Of a stretch of DNA of 64,000 bases, positions 47,237 to 56,360 are shown in pieces; the first letter of the stretch is position 1; the number at the start of each line of letters is the position of its first letter. A model generated the notes under the pieces. That model did no database searches. It was not told the origin of the DNA and was given only the letters and a program-made list of their open reading frames with translations. Position numbers and translations under genes: made by a program. The stretch comes from Shewanella jiangmenensis. Lineage in GTDB: Bacteria > Pseudomonadota > Gammaproteobacteria > Enterobacterales > Shewanellaceae. The stretch lies in the NCBI RefSeq assembly GCF_018596335.1, contig NZ_JAHEPS010000001.1, positions 372,001-436,000 on the forward strand. The letters are read 5' to 3'.

Positions 47237-49783
47237 TTAACTGCGCGGCGGCTCATCGCCATCCGGCGAAAACCAGGTTTTGGGCTCTTGAGTTTTTGGC
47301 GCTTCATTGGGCATTGGCGTCTGTGTCTTTGTCACCTGTGTCTTGGTCACGTCGGCGCGCCTGCCGAGCCGTATCCCATGTAAACGGGCGCGAAATTCGG
47401 CCGATTGCCACAAGCTGTCCAGAGACAAGCTCAGCCGCGCCCGCCAGTTCGGGTATTCGTTGTGGGTGCCGGGAATATTTACCGGCCGGGTTTCCAGCGC
47501 CAGATCCCAAAGGCTTACCCCCAAAAGCTCGGCGCGGCTGCTGCCGCACCAGTGCAGCAGCGCATCGAAGGCCGCAAGCTCATCCGGCATGGCGGGTAAG
47601 GGCTCAGCGCGTTCTGGTTCAGTGTTTTCAAACTCAGTGCTTTCATGTGCAGGATTACAGGTATCCTGTGCCAAACTGCCGCTTGCCACCAGCGCACGCA
47701 CCAGTGCCTGTTTCTGCCTTTCACGCTCGGCAGCTTTGCCGTCGCGGCCAAGACCGATGGCGTCGAGCGTGAGCAAATCACTGCCCCGCCACCAGGCGAT
47801 AAAGGGCGGCACATCCTGATTGCCAAGTTGCAACAGCGCGGCGCGCCGATGGCGTTCAGGCGCAGTAAACTCATCGCCATCGCGGCAGAAATACACAAGG
47901 TCATTGCCCAATATCCCAAGCTGTTTGAGCTGCCCTCTGAGCCCGGGTGGCACAGTGCCCAGGTCCTCGCCGATAAGCACGCAGCGGCTTAAATGACTCT
48001 CGAGGGTTAAGATGGCAAGCAGGGTGTCGGCCGGGAAATGCAGGTAGCAGCCAAGTCGTGTATCGCCAGCGCCGCTGTCCTGCTTCGGGTGTACTTGCTG
48101 AGCCGAGTCGCTGCCAAGGGGTGGGCTCCAGCACCAAATGCGGCTCATCGCCATCACATGGTCGATGCGAAGGGCGCCGCAGTGGCGCATGTTTTCACGG
48201 CAAAGCTGGCGAAAGGCCTGATAGGCGCTTTGTTTGAGCGCGACAGGATCAAAGGGAGGCATCCCCCAATTCTGGCCCTTGGCCGAAAAGGGATCAGGCG
48301 GCGCGCCGATATCCAGAGTGCGGCAAAAGGCGGCGGTCCGGGTTTGCTGCGACGGCGGGCTGACTTCACTGCCCTGCCCGAGTGCGCCCACAGCAAGATC
48401 CCGCACCAGACCAAGGCGCATCCCCACCTGACGGCAGCGAAGCTGACTCTGCTCAAGCTGCTCATCGGCGACGAACTGCAGCCAGGCAAAAAAGCGTTTG
48501 GTGCCAAGGGCACTCACGAGCACAGAGTCTGCAGCCCACAGCAGACCTGCGCTGCTGGCTTGTAACTGCGCTGCCTCATCAAGCTGGCTTTGGCAAAAAT
48601 CCTCCAGCGCAGCGCCGCGCCGTGCAACAAAGGCATCGAAGCGCTGCACCCGGCCGCAAAGTTCATCCATGGCCGCAAACACCTGATACAGCCGCGCCAG
48701 CGCCCGGTATTTAAGGAGCGCCACCTTCGGGTAATCAATCTGGCCGAGTTGGTTGAGCAGCAGCCGCTCACGCAGCCAGTCGCCCGCTTTAAACTGCGCG
48801 CTGAGGCTTGGGTATTCCGCCATGGTGTCGATGGCAATGTATAAGGGATTTAAAAAGCGCCTGTCCCAGGGGCTGTAGGGGCTGATAAGGCTCAAGCTTG
48901 CAAGGGATGGCGCGTGCAGCGGCGTCAGGGTGATAAAGTCGCAGCCGGAATCAGCGGCAAGGTCAATCAGTTTGCCAAGGTCGGCAAAATCCCCCATGCC
49001 CCACTGGAGCTGGCTGCGAAGGTAAAACAAACTGACGCCAAGCCCCCAGTGACGCGCTCTGGCATGGCCATGGCTTTCAAGTGGCCCCTGATAGGCGCGC
49101 CTCGGCACTATCAAAAGCTCGCCAGAATGCACCGTCAGCAACTTGTCTGACTGCTGAGAGTGCAGCTTGCCTGAGTCTGCGCCTTTGCCGCCCGAACCCA
49201 GTAACAAATCCTCAAGCCAGAGCGCATGGATGTCGGCGCGGTATTCACCCACGTCAAGCGAAAAAGGCAGCGCAAACCTGAGCCTGAGATAAAGGCCATC
49301 AGGGCGCAGATAATCCCCGACCTGCACAGCATCAGTAAGACAGAGCTCGGTTTGAAACTGACGGGCTTTGGCGCTGGCATTGGCCGCACTGTCAAAGCCG
49401 AACAAGCCATTGCTGAAGGACACGACCTCATCACCAGACGCCGTGATGGTCAGCGTCAATGCCTTGGTATTGGTTTTGGACTTGGGCTCGTCGCAGGACT
49501 TCAGCATAAACGCCTCTAACATAAGCGCCTGCGGCAGTTGCAGCTCAATTGCCGGTTCATCCACACAGGTATGCTGCAGCGGCGGCAGCACACAAAGCCA
49601 GGGGGCAGCATCAAGCGCGTCGATACGCGCAGCAATGCCCGCCTCATCCGGTGGCAGGTCACGCCCCATCAAGGCACACAAAAGCGCCATCCGCTCGGCA
49701 TAGGTAAACTCACGCCTTGCGCCGTCGCAATCGATGAAGCTGTCACCCACTCCTTGCAGATAAAAGAGCTTATCCAACGCCAT
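47237..49783 (-). CDS. malQ: 4-alpha-glucanotransferase MalQ
   Basis: The 848-residue GH77 protein has N-terminal carbohydrate-associated domains (about 1-260) and the amylomaltase barrel, with [34 protein letters not shown] (catalytic Asp) and [14 protein letters not shown] (catalytic Glu). It rearranges maltodextrins released by GlgP and GlgX. It is longer than E. coli MalQ (694). ATG 49783 with GGGGAG 6-7 bases before is the start; upstream in-frame codons lack a site. It is the first gene of the glycogen operon, behind a clear promoter. Confidence 0.94.
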   Translation of the reverse strand: MALDKLFYLQGVGDSFIDCDGARREFTYAERMALLCALMGRDLPPDEAGIAARIDALDAAPWLCVLPPLQHTCVDEPAIELQLPQALMLEAFMLKSCDEPKSKTNTKALTLTITASGDEVVSFSNGLFGFDSAANASAKARQFQTELCLTDAVQVGDYLRPDGLYLRLRFALPFSLDVGEYRADIHALWLEDLLLGSGGKGADSGKLHSQQSDKLLTVHSGELLIVPRRAYQGPLESHGHARARHWGLGVSLFYLRSQLQWGMGDFADLGKLIDLAADSGCDFITLTPLHAPSLASLSLISPYSPWDRRFLNPLYIAIDTMAEYPSLSAQFKAGDWLRERLLLNQLGQIDYPKVALLKYRALARLYQVFAAMDELCGRVQRFDAFVARRGAALEDFCQSQLDEAAQLQASSAGLLWAADSVLVSALGTKRFFAWLQFVADEQLEQSQLRCRQVGMRLGLVRDLAVGALGQGSEVSPPSQQTRTAAFCRTLDIGAPPDPFSAKGQNWGMPPFDPVALKQSAYQAFRQLCRENMRHCGALRIDHVMAMSRIWCWSPPLGSDSAQQVHPKQDSGAGDTRLGCYLHFPADTLLAILTLESHLSRCVLIGEDLGTVPPGLRGQLKQLGILGNDLVYFCRDGDEFTAPERHRRAALLQLGNQDVPPFIAWWRGSDLLTLDAIGLGRDGKAAERERQKQALVRALVASGSLAQDTCNPAHESTEFENTEPERAEPLPAMPDELAAFDALLHWCGSSRAELLGVSLWDLALETRPVNIPGTHNEYPNWRARLSLSLDSLWQSAEFRARLHGIRLGRRADVTKTQVTKTQTPMPNEAPKTQEPKTWFSPDGDEPPRS

Positions 49784-50156
49784 GCCATGCTCCCCTGCCC
49801 CAACCATCACTGGTCACAGAGCAGACAGCATGCCAAACAATTGCTTCACTTTGGTTTCAGCAAAATGAATATAAAAATTATTAACTTGGATGATAAAGCA
49901 TCGATGACAAGTCTGTGCTTTTAAAGACATTTGCCTGAGATTGGGCACCACAGCGGTGCAGTCTGCACAAAAATGCAGCAGCCATAATTATCCGTCGTCT
50001 GTGGTGGTTGCTTGTTTTGTTAACCAGTTACAACTTTTGAATTCTTTTACCCAGATAGGGGTATAAAGCGCGCGACAGATCACAAATCTGCCCCTTGACC
50101 ACTGCTACCTTTAGCGCCAGAAGAAATTCAATTTCAGCTACGTAAGGTGAAACATT
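49784..50156. other. Divergent regulatory region between malQ and adhB
   Basis: The 373 bases carry the malQ promoter (listed) and, near 50069, a TATAAA box likely belonging to the alcohol dehydrogenase promoter, though its -35 partner is unclear. A small inverted repeat CAGAT-CACAA-ATCTG lies about 70 bases before adhB. No gene is seen. Confidence 0.6.
49868..49896 (-). promoter_or_regulatory. Sigma-70 promoter of the malQ-glgBXPCA operon
   Basis: On the minus strand TTATCA, a 17-base spacer, then TATATT. This is 4/6 and 5/6 to the consensus with ideal spacing. The transcript would have a leader of about 78 bases before malQ. Confidence 0.68.
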
Positions 50157-51305
50157 ATGGCTGCTAAATTTTATATCCCCTCAGTAAACGTACTTGGTCA
50201 GGGTGCGGTGGACGACGCCATTGGCGACATCAAAACCCTCGGCTTTAAAAAGGCCCTGATTGTGACCGATAAGCCCTTGGTGCAAATCGGTATTGCCGGC
50301 GATCTGGTCGAAAAACTCGGTGAAAGCGGCATTGTGGCCGTGGTGTTTGATGGCGTGCAGCCCAACCCCACCACGGGCAACGTGGAAGCCGGTCTTAAGC
50401 TTTTGAAAGATAACCAGTGTGACTTTGTGATTTCACTGGGCGGCGGCTCGCCACACGACTGCGCCAAGGGCATTGCCCTGGTGGCCACCAATGGCGGTAG
50501 CATCAAAGATTATGAAGGCGTGGACAAATCAGCCAAGCCGCAACTGCCGCTGGTGGCCATCAACACCACCGCCGGTACCGCCAGCGAAATGACCCGCTTC
50601 TGTATCATCACAGACGAAGCGCGCCATATCAAAATGGCCATTGTGGATAAGCACACCACACCGATTTTGTCGGTCAACGACCCTGAGCTGATGCTGAAAA
50701 AGCCTGCCGCGCTCACCGCTGCTACCGGTATGGACGCGCTGACCCACGCGGTTGAAGCCTATGTATCCATTGCCGCCACCCCCATCACCGATGCCTGCGC
50801 CATCAAGGCGATTGAACTCATTCAGGCTAACCTTGCCCGCGCGGTGCACGATGGTCAGGATCTTGAAGCCCGCGAGCAAATGGCCTATGCCCAGTTCCTG
50901 GCCGGCATGGCGTTTAACAACGCAAGCCTTGGCTATGTGCACGCCATGGCGCACCAGCTCGGCGGCTTCTACGACCTGCCCCACGGCGTATGTAACGCGC
51001 TGCTGCTGCCCTATGTGCAGGAATTCAATGCCAAAGTAGCGGCGCCGCGCCTTAAGGATGTGGCAAAGGCCCTCGGCGTTGACGTCGCAGGCTTCACCGA
51101 TGAGCAGGGTGCCCGGGCAGCGGTGGATGCCATCAAGGCGCTGTCAAAATCGGTGAATATTCCGGAGAACCTCACGGTACTTGGTGTCAAAGCCGAGGAC
51201 ATTCCGGTGCTGGCAGACAATGCCCTCAAAGATGCCTGCGGCTTTACCAACCCGCGTCAGGCAACCCATGAAGAAATCAGCCAAATCTTCAAAAATGCCC
51301 TCTGA
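50157..51305 (+). CDS. adhB: Iron-containing alcohol dehydrogenase
   Basis: The 382-residue protein is a group III (Fe-ADH) dehydrogenase, with the NAD-binding [31 protein letters not shown], and the metal site [20 protein letters not shown]. It resembles Zymomonas AdhII and E. coli YiaY. It probably interconverts acetaldehyde or short aldehydes and alcohols. AAGGTGA precedes the ATG. It is a single-gene unit with two hairpins behind it. Confidence 0.93.
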   Translation: MAAKFYIPSVNVLGQGAVDDAIGDIKTLGFKKALIVTDKPLVQIGIAGDLVEKLGESGIVAVVFDGVQPNPTTGNVEAGLKLLKDNQCDFVISLGGGSPHDCAKGIALVATNGGSIKDYEGVDKSAKPQLPLVAINTTAGTASEMTRFCIITDEARHIKMAIVDKHTTPILSVNDPELMLKKPAALTAATGMDALTHAVEAYVSIAATPITDACAIKAIELIQANLARAVHDGQDLEAREQMAYAQFLAGMAFNNASLGYVHAMAHQLGGFYDLPHGVCNALLLPYVQEFNAKVAAPRLKDVAKALGVDVAGFTDEQGARAAVDAIKALSKSVNIPENLTVLGVKAEDIPVLADNALKDACGFTNPRQATHEEISQIFKNAL

Positions 51306-51343
51306 TGTTTGCTGACAGGGGGTAAGCCCCCTGCTGAAAGCAC

Positions 51344-51375
51344 AAGGCCCCCGGCGCTCCCCCGGGGGCCTTTTT
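51344..51375 (+). terminator. Rho-independent terminator after adhB
   Basis: An 11-bp stem (AAGGCCCCCGG) with a 7-base loop and T5 tail; a smaller hairpin (CAGGGGG/CCCCCTG) sits at 51316-51333 just upstream. Confidence 0.93.
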
Positions 51376-51601
51376 ATATTCAGCAACGGTTTAACACCGC
51401 CGCCGAGCACGCCAACACCGGCAAATAATCCGCCAAAGCGCACGCCATCAGATAATCAGGTGACAACCAAGGCAAACCCCACCAAATCGCCAGCCCAATG
51501 TAAATTTACCGGCTTTTATCGCGGCCACAGGGTTACATCATGATACAAATGACTTAAAATACGTAAGTTCGCTTTTTCCCTGCAAAGATTAGGCTGACAC
51601 A

Positions 51602-51630
51602 GGCCCGGCTTTATGCCGGGCCAATTTTTT
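51602..51630 (+). terminator. Orphan rho-independent terminator
   Basis: GGCCCGGC, a TTTAT loop, GCCGGGCC, then AATTTTTT. It is a textbook intrinsic terminator, yet adhB already has one 230 bases earlier. Confidence 0.85.
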
Positions 51631-51818
51631 GTGCAATTTGATTGAGTTGGCCTGCTCACAAATCCATCAGCCAATGCTAAAGTGAGATCTGCACCCATTT
51701 TTAAGCCCTTGGTGCGTGTTACAAACAGTACAGGGTTACCGGGCCCGCAACATTCAATACAGGCTTGGGTAATCACTTCTTCAGTGACCACTCTTTGGTA
51801 AACACAAGGCAGGAAACG

Positions 51819-52181
51819 ATGACAGCCATTACCCACGTATACAACTACACCGTCCGTTGCCCTCATTATCAGGATCCTTCCCATGAGGTGAGTTGGAAAA
51901 ACCACATCGAGCTCAATCATTCCAGTGAAATTGCCCTGAAGCGTATTACCAAGTGGCACAGCGAATCGGGCGACATGGCCTTTGAAGACCGTGGCTTTGT
52001 GGTCCGCAAAGCCAGTGACGAGAAAGCCTATTTTGCGGTGCAAAGCTCAAGGCTCAAAAACGACGGCCATGCTCTGGTGACCTTTAAACTGTTTTTGGAT
52101 GACTGCTGCGACAAGGCCGATCCGGCCGATATCATCGATCATCTGATTGGTGACTACGAGCAGCGCTTAAGCAAGCTGTAA
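51819..52181 (+). CDS. Conserved-looking protein of unknown function
   Basis: The 120-residue soluble protein has no signal and no membrane segment. It carries a CPHY motif (VRCPHYQD) and a CC pair (DDCCDKADPADIIDHLIGDY) with several His residues, but I recognise no family. The start at 51819 is supported by AGGAAA upstream; the longer frame to 51765 is not. Codon use resembles its neighbours, so it is probably native. A terminator follows. Confidence 0.75.
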   Translation: MTAITHVYNYTVRCPHYQDPSHEVSWKNHIELNHSSEIALKRITKWHSESGDMAFEDRGFVVRKASDEKAYFAVQSSRLKNDGHALVTFKLFLDDCCDKADPADIIDHLIGDYEQRLSKL

Positions 52182-52232
52182 CGACTGAAGCGGCCATCCG
52201 GCCAAGGCTTCTTCAGCTTCATTGTTTCGACC

Positions 52233-52256
52233 AAGGGCGCTTCAGGCGCCCTTTTT
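52233..52256 (+). terminator. Rho-independent terminator
   Basis: An 8-bp stem (AAGGGCGC) with TTCAG loop and T5 tail, 52 bases after the orphan gene. Confidence 0.88.
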
Positions 52257-52350
52257 GCGGCCTGCTTCCCGGCCTTTGTTCACGTATTTGTGAGTGGTTC
52301 TGCTGATAGCTTTATCACTGCCGTCTTGCGCCTTGCCGCCATACAATCTC

Positions 52351-52504
52351 GTTCTTGGCGCGTTCTTGGCGTGCTCCTGCCACGCTCTTGCCGCGCTCTT
52401 GTCGCCATCTTGCCAGCATCCGGCACCATCCGGCCGCCACTCGGCCAGCATCCAGCCTCCGCCCTGCCACTGCCCCGCCACCATCCAACCTCCGCCCCGC
52501 TGGC
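52351..52504 (+). repeat. Degenerate 11-bp tandem array, 14 units
   Basis: Starting at 52351 the sequence divides cleanly into 14 units of 11 bases, for example GTTCTTGGCGC, GTTCTTGGCGT, GCTCTTGCCGC, GCTCTTGTCGC, CATCTTGCCAG, ATCCAGCCTCC, GCCCCGCCACC, ATCCAACCTCC. The unit drifts along the array from T-rich to C-rich. Confidence 0.85.
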
Positions 52505-52740
52505 AAAGGGGATGTGTCATCTTTGTTATCGACTTTTGTCAAAAAAGTGTGTCAGGATAGACCGCGTTTGCGCCCTGTGGCTTGGCCTTATTGAGGGCTG
52601 AGCGATGAGCGCAAACGGTGATAGACACAAGCAAGCTCACTAAAACAAGCACAGTAAAAAACACAATAACAAGCAGGCCAACGGCCCCCGGCATGCAGAA
52701 ATGCACGGGTAAAATTATAAAAATTTCAGGATGTAACCAT

Positions 52741-54207
52741 ATGACCTCGCCCAATCAGCCCAGTCTGCTGGACGCACTTATTCCGGTGGCCGCGCTGGTC
52801 ACCATGCTCGGCGCCGCCGTGTATCTGTTTTCCTCCGACAGCTCCTCAGGTGCCAACCAAATCGCCCTTATTCTCGCCGCCAGTATCGCCATGGTGATTG
52901 GCACCAAAAATGGCTTTGCCTGGAAAGACATAGAAGAAGGCATGGTCCGCAGTATCGGTGTGGCCACGCCGGCCATCCTCATTCTGTTTTCGGTCGGTTC
53001 GCTGATTGGCGCCTGGATCCTCTCAGGCACAGTGCCTGCCATGATTTACTACGGCATGCAGGTGTTAAGCCCAGATTATTTTTATGCCGCCAGCTGCCTT
53101 TTGTGCGCGTTGGTCGCCCTGTCTATCGGCAGCTCCTGGACAGTTGCAGGCACCCTCGGCATTGCCCTTATCGGCATAGCCCAGGCCATCGGCATGAATG
53201 TGGAAATCACTGCCGGTGCCATCATCAGCGGCGCCTATTTTGGCGATAAGATGTCGCCTATGTCGGACACCACCAATTTGGCCCCCGCGGTGGCCGGCAC
53301 AGATATTTTCAGCCACATCAAACATATGATGTGGACGACCATGCCAAGCATCATTATCGCGCTGCTGATTTTTCTGTTTATTGGCTTATCGGCAGACACC
53401 AGCGGCGTCGATACCAATCTTGGCGCGACCCTGGCGCTGATTGACAGTGAATTCAATATTGGCCCCCATCTGCTGCTGCCGCTTTTGGTGGTGATTTACC
53501 TTGCCCACCGCAAAATGCCTGCCTTCCCGACCGTGATCCTGGGGACCCTTGCCGGGGTAGTTTGCGCGGCAGCATTTCAGTTTGATGGGGTAAGCAAGCT
53601 TGCCGATGATCCCAGCCTCGGTCAGCCGCTGGCGCTGATAAAGGGCCTGTGGATTGCCATGTTCAACGGCTATAGCGCCAACACCGGCGATGCCATGCTG
53701 GATAAGCTCTTAAGTCGCGGCGGCATGTCCGGCATGGTCAATACCGTGTGGCTGATTTTGTCGGCGATGGCCTTTGGTGGGGTGATGGAAGCAACCGGCC
53801 TGCTGAACCGGCTGCTGCAAAGCGTGCTGTCGCTGGTAAAAAGCTCATCGAGTCTGGTGATCACCACCTTAGGCTGCGCCATCGGTGCCAACGTCATCAC
53901 CGCCGATCAGTTTATCGCCATCATTTTGCCGGGCAGGATGCTAAAACTTGAATACACCCGCCATAAGCTTGCGCCGGTAAACCTGTCGCGGGCACTGGAA
54001 GATTCGGCGACAGTCACCAGCCCACTGGTGCCCTGGAACACCTGCGGCGCCTTTATGGCAAGCACCCTTGGGGTCGCGACCCTCGCCTATCTGCCGTTTG
54101 CGTTTTTCAACTACATTTGCCCGCTGGTGAGCGCAGGCTACGCCTATTTCGAAATCAAGCTGCTGCCCCTTGAGGAGGAGCTGGACGGCGAGCCAGTAAT
54201 GCAGTAA
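52741..54207 (+). CDS. nhaC: NhaC family Na+/H+ antiporter
   Basis: The 488-residue polytopic protein has about 11-12 membrane helices and NhaC segments: SIGSSWTVAGTLGIALIGIA, AYFGDKMSPMSDTTNLAPAV, and LVPWNTCGAFMASTLGV. It exchanges Na+ for H+ across the inner membrane, helping pH and salt homeostasis; some family members move other substrates. Start at 52741 with AGGA upstream; a longer frame begins within the low-complexity leader and is not supported. Confidence 0.9.
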   Translation: MTSPNQPSLLDALIPVAALVTMLGAAVYLFSSDSSSGANQIALILAASIAMVIGTKNGFAWKDIEEGMVRSIGVATPAILILFSVGSLIGAWILSGTVPAMIYYGMQVLSPDYFYAASCLLCALVALSIGSSWTVAGTLGIALIGIAQAIGMNVEITAGAIISGAYFGDKMSPMSDTTNLAPAVAGTDIFSHIKHMMWTTMPSIIIALLIFLFIGLSADTSGVDTNLGATLALIDSEFNIGPHLLLPLLVVIYLAHRKMPAFPTVILGTLAGVVCAAAFQFDGVSKLADDPSLGQPLALIKGLWIAMFNGYSANTGDAMLDKLLSRGGMSGMVNTVWLILSAMAFGGVMEATGLLNRLLQSVLSLVKSSSSLVITTLGCAIGANVITADQFIAIILPGRMLKLEYTRHKLAPVNLSRALEDSATVTSPLVPWNTCGAFMASTLGVATLAYLPFAFFNYICPLVSAGYAYFEIKLLPLEEELDGEPVMQ

Positions 54208-54319
54208 CGCAGTAATGCAGCCCCGGCCGCAGGCAGCTTGTATAAAACGTCGCTGCGGTCACTCTTTTCAAGCCGCCTGCGGCGCTGATATAGTGTCGGC
54301 CATCAACCAAGGAGCTTAT

Positions 54320-54562
54320 ATGAAAGCCATCTATCTTGTTGCGGCCCTTGCCCTGCTTGGCGGCTGTGCCGATCTTAAGGATGCAGGCCGCACTGTCGGT
54401 CAAACCACCAAGGAAGTGACCCGCGACATAGGCCATGCCACCCGCGACGCCACCAAGGCCGTAGGTCACGCCACCCGCGATGCCACCAAGGCGGTGGGTC
54501 ATGCCTCCCGCGATGCAGTCAACTCGGTAAAAGAAGAGCTGACCGAGGAAGGCAACGACTGA
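54320..54562 (+). CDS. Small lipoprotein with 11-residue repeats
   Basis: The 80-residue product has a lipobox (LGGC, Cys16) and a mature part made of four 11-residue units: VGQTTKEVTRD, IGHATRDATKA, VGHATRDATKA and VGHASRDAVNS. The pattern is amphipathic and helical, reminiscent of LEA or apolipoprotein repeats. Asp18 at mature position +3 after an Ala is neutral for sorting. GGAG lies 6 bases before the ATG. Its stop abuts the stop of the convergent thioesterase gene (TGATCA). Confidence 0.82.
   Translation: MKAIYLVAALALLGGCADLKDAGRTVGQTTKEVTRDIGHATRDATKAVGHATRDATKAVGHASRDAVNSVKEELTEEGND
54428..54526 (+). repeat. 33-bp tandem repeat encoding the 11-residue unit
   Basis: Three 33-base units at 54428, 54461 and 54494 encode residues 37-69 of the lipoprotein; the first two are nearly identical. 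Confidence 0.88.
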
Positions 54563-54931
54563 TCAGGCGGCATAAATGCCCATGCCATGGGGCGCGGGCA
54601 AGCCTTTTTCATTAACGTGTACAAACACCATTTTTTCCACCGTCACCACCGGCAGCTGTGACAGCTTATTGCGAACCTTAGCCCGTACCGTAATAGAGCT
54701 TCGGCCCATGCTGATGATTTCAAAGCCAAACTCCAGTACATCACCACTGCGTGCAGGGGTGATAAAGTTAATTTCGGCAATCAGCTTGGTGACGTGACGT
54801 TCGCTTTTCATCTGACAGGCAGCAAAAATCGCCGCCTCTTCATCGAGCCAACTGAGCAGCTGGCCGCCAAACAGGGTGTTGGCGGGATTCAAATGTTCGG
54901 GTTTTACCAGACGGCGACTTAAGTATTTCAT
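54563..54931 (-). CDS. Hotdog-fold acyl-CoA thioesterase (YciA-like)
   Basis: The 122-residue protein has the acyl-CoA thioesterase signature NPANTLFGGQLLSWLDEEAAIFA with the catalytic Asp, then GDVLEFGFEIISMGRSSITV. It hydrolyses acyl-CoA thioesters. AAGGAGG lies 8 bases before the ATG. The 3' end abuts the lipoprotein gene with no room for a terminator. Confidence 0.9.
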   Translation of the reverse strand: MKYLSRRLVKPEHLNPANTLFGGQLLSWLDEEAAIFAACQMKSERHVTKLIAEINFITPARSGDVLEFGFEIISMGRSSITVRAKVRNKLSQLPVVTVEKMVFVHVNEKGLPAPHGMGIYAA

Positions 54932-55143
54932 GGGGGTGTCCTCCTTGATGTACCCCCAAAGGATTGCAACCGTCAGGCCATGATTTCAATCGTTCAAAAT
55001 CAATGCCTTGTGATTGTCACCCCGCAGAAATGCCGATTTACTGCACCATCTGGGCGCACCGGGCGGTCGAAAGGCACCACAAAGGTACAGCGCCCGGTTT
55101 AACAAGCGGCTCAGCACATTGCTTTAAGTGCGAGTAAAAGCAC

Positions 55144-56154
55144 TCAGCACAGGGCTTTCAGGGCGAGGATAAAACGCTCGATATCGCTGCGGCTGATGTC
55201 CTTGTGGGTAACGAGACGCAGGTTTTTCGATGCCGACAACACAAAGCCCTGAGCCTTGAGTTCAGCGGCAATCGCATGAATGTCGATATGCTCGGCCACC
55301 CTGGCAAACACCATGTTGGTTTGTACCGACGCCAAATCCACATCAAATCCCTCTATTTGACTGAGCTCACGGGCAAGCAAAGCCGCGTTGTCATGGTCAT
55401 CAGTCAGCCGCGAAACCTGCTCTTCAAGGGCGATAATTCCGGCCGCCGCCAATACACCGGCCTGACGCATACCGCCGCCCAGCATCTTGCGCCAGCGCCG
55501 CGCTCTCGCAATCAGCCTGTCATCCCCAAGCAGCAAAGAGCCAACAGGAGCGCAAAGCCCCTTGGATAAACACAAAGACAGCGAATCAAAGTGGCCGGCA
55601 ATTTGCGCCATCGGCAGATTAAGCGCCACCGCCGCGTTGGCAAGCCGCGCGCCATCCAGATGCATTTTAAGGCCATGGTTAAAGGCAAGCGCCTGAGCGT
55701 CGGCAAGATAACTCATCGGCAGCACCTTGCCGCCAATGGTGTTTTCGAGGCTGAGTAGCTTGGTGCGGGCGTAATGAATGTCGTCGGGCTTAATCGCAGC
55801 GACTATATCCTCAAGGGCAATACTGCCGTCGGCCTGGTTGGTCAGCGGCTGGGGCTGAATACTGCCAAGCACTGCGGCGCCGCCCCCTTCAAAGCGATAA
55901 TTGTGGGCCTGCTGGCCGCAGATATACTCGTCTCCACGCTCGCAGTGGCTCATCAGCGCCAGCAGATTGGCCTGGGTACCGGAGCTGGTAAAAAGCGCAG
56001 CATCAAAACCGAGCATCTCGGCCGCCATGGCCTCGAGGCGGTTTACCGTCGGGTCATCACCATACACATCGTCACCCACCTCAGCCCGTGACATAGCAAG
56101 GCGCATCGCCTCGGTCGGCTGGGTAACGGTATCACTTCTGAAATCGACCAACAT
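55144..56154 (-). CDS. ltaE: Low-specificity L-threonine aldolase
   Basis: The 336-residue PLP enzyme has the family start DFRSDTVTQPTEAMRLAM, the LHLDGAR-type segment (MHLDGARLANAAVAL) and the PLP Lys in LSLCLSKGLCAPVGSLL at about 197. It cleaves L-threonine and L-allo-threonine to glycine and acetaldehyde. It diverges from the TRIC-channel gene. A 212-base gap without a clear terminator follows. Confidence 0.95.
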   Translation of the reverse strand: MLVDFRSDTVTQPTEAMRLAMSRAEVGDDVYGDDPTVNRLEAMAAEMLGFDAALFTSSGTQANLLALMSHCERGDEYICGQQAHNYRFEGGGAAVLGSIQPQPLTNQADGSIALEDIVAAIKPDDIHYARTKLLSLENTIGGKVLPMSYLADAQALAFNHGLKMHLDGARLANAAVALNLPMAQIAGHFDSLSLCLSKGLCAPVGSLLLGDDRLIARARRWRKMLGGGMRQAGVLAAAGIIALEEQVSRLTDDHDNAALLARELSQIEGFDVDLASVQTNMVFARVAEHIDIHAIAAELKAQGFVLSASKNLRLVTHKDISRSDIERFILALKALC

Positions 56155-56360
56155 CTGTTTCCCCTGAAGATGGCTGTATCAAGTAACGGATTATCCGAAT
56201 TTTTGTATCCAAAGGCCAGCAAGGGCTGCAAAGCCTTAAAAGCCCGTATACAACAATCGCGTTACAGATTAGCTTAACTAATCTGAGTTTACAGTTTAAC
56301 TCGGTTGAAAATGCCTGTGCATAGTGCAAAATCCCCGCTTTACTCCCCAAACTGCGGCTT

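Larger units (their letters stand above)
51306..51818 (+). other. 513-base region between adhB and an orphan gene
   Basis: It contains the adhB terminators, then about 225 bases of AT-rich sequence without a gene, then a second perfect terminator hairpin at 51602-51630 not explained by any upstream gene, then 190 bases leading to the orphan gene. A small RNA or a long structured leader is possible (see findings). Confidence 0.6.
52182..52740 (+). other. Gene-free region upstream of nhaC
   Basis: It contains the terminator of the previous gene, a 154-bp array of 11-bp period (listed) and about 230 bases before nhaC. Several overlapping open frames here are products of the stop-poor repeat and are not credible genes. 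Confidence 0.65.

Noticed and set aside
50075..50092. CRP site before adhB around GATCACAAATC
   Set aside because: Only one half-site is good; the other half matches 2 of 5 positions at the right spacing.
52351..52504. CRISPR array
   Set aside because: Units are 11 bp with no spacers, and there are no cas genes in the window.
52242..52520. Open frames on both strands over the 11-bp array upstream of nhaC
   Set aside because: Several overlap in different frames, which is what a stop-poor repeat produces. None has a ribosome binding site or family resemblance.
55040..55100. Hairpin with CGCCCGGT arms after ltaE as a terminator
   Set aside because: The loop is about 28 bases and no T-run follows on the minus strand.
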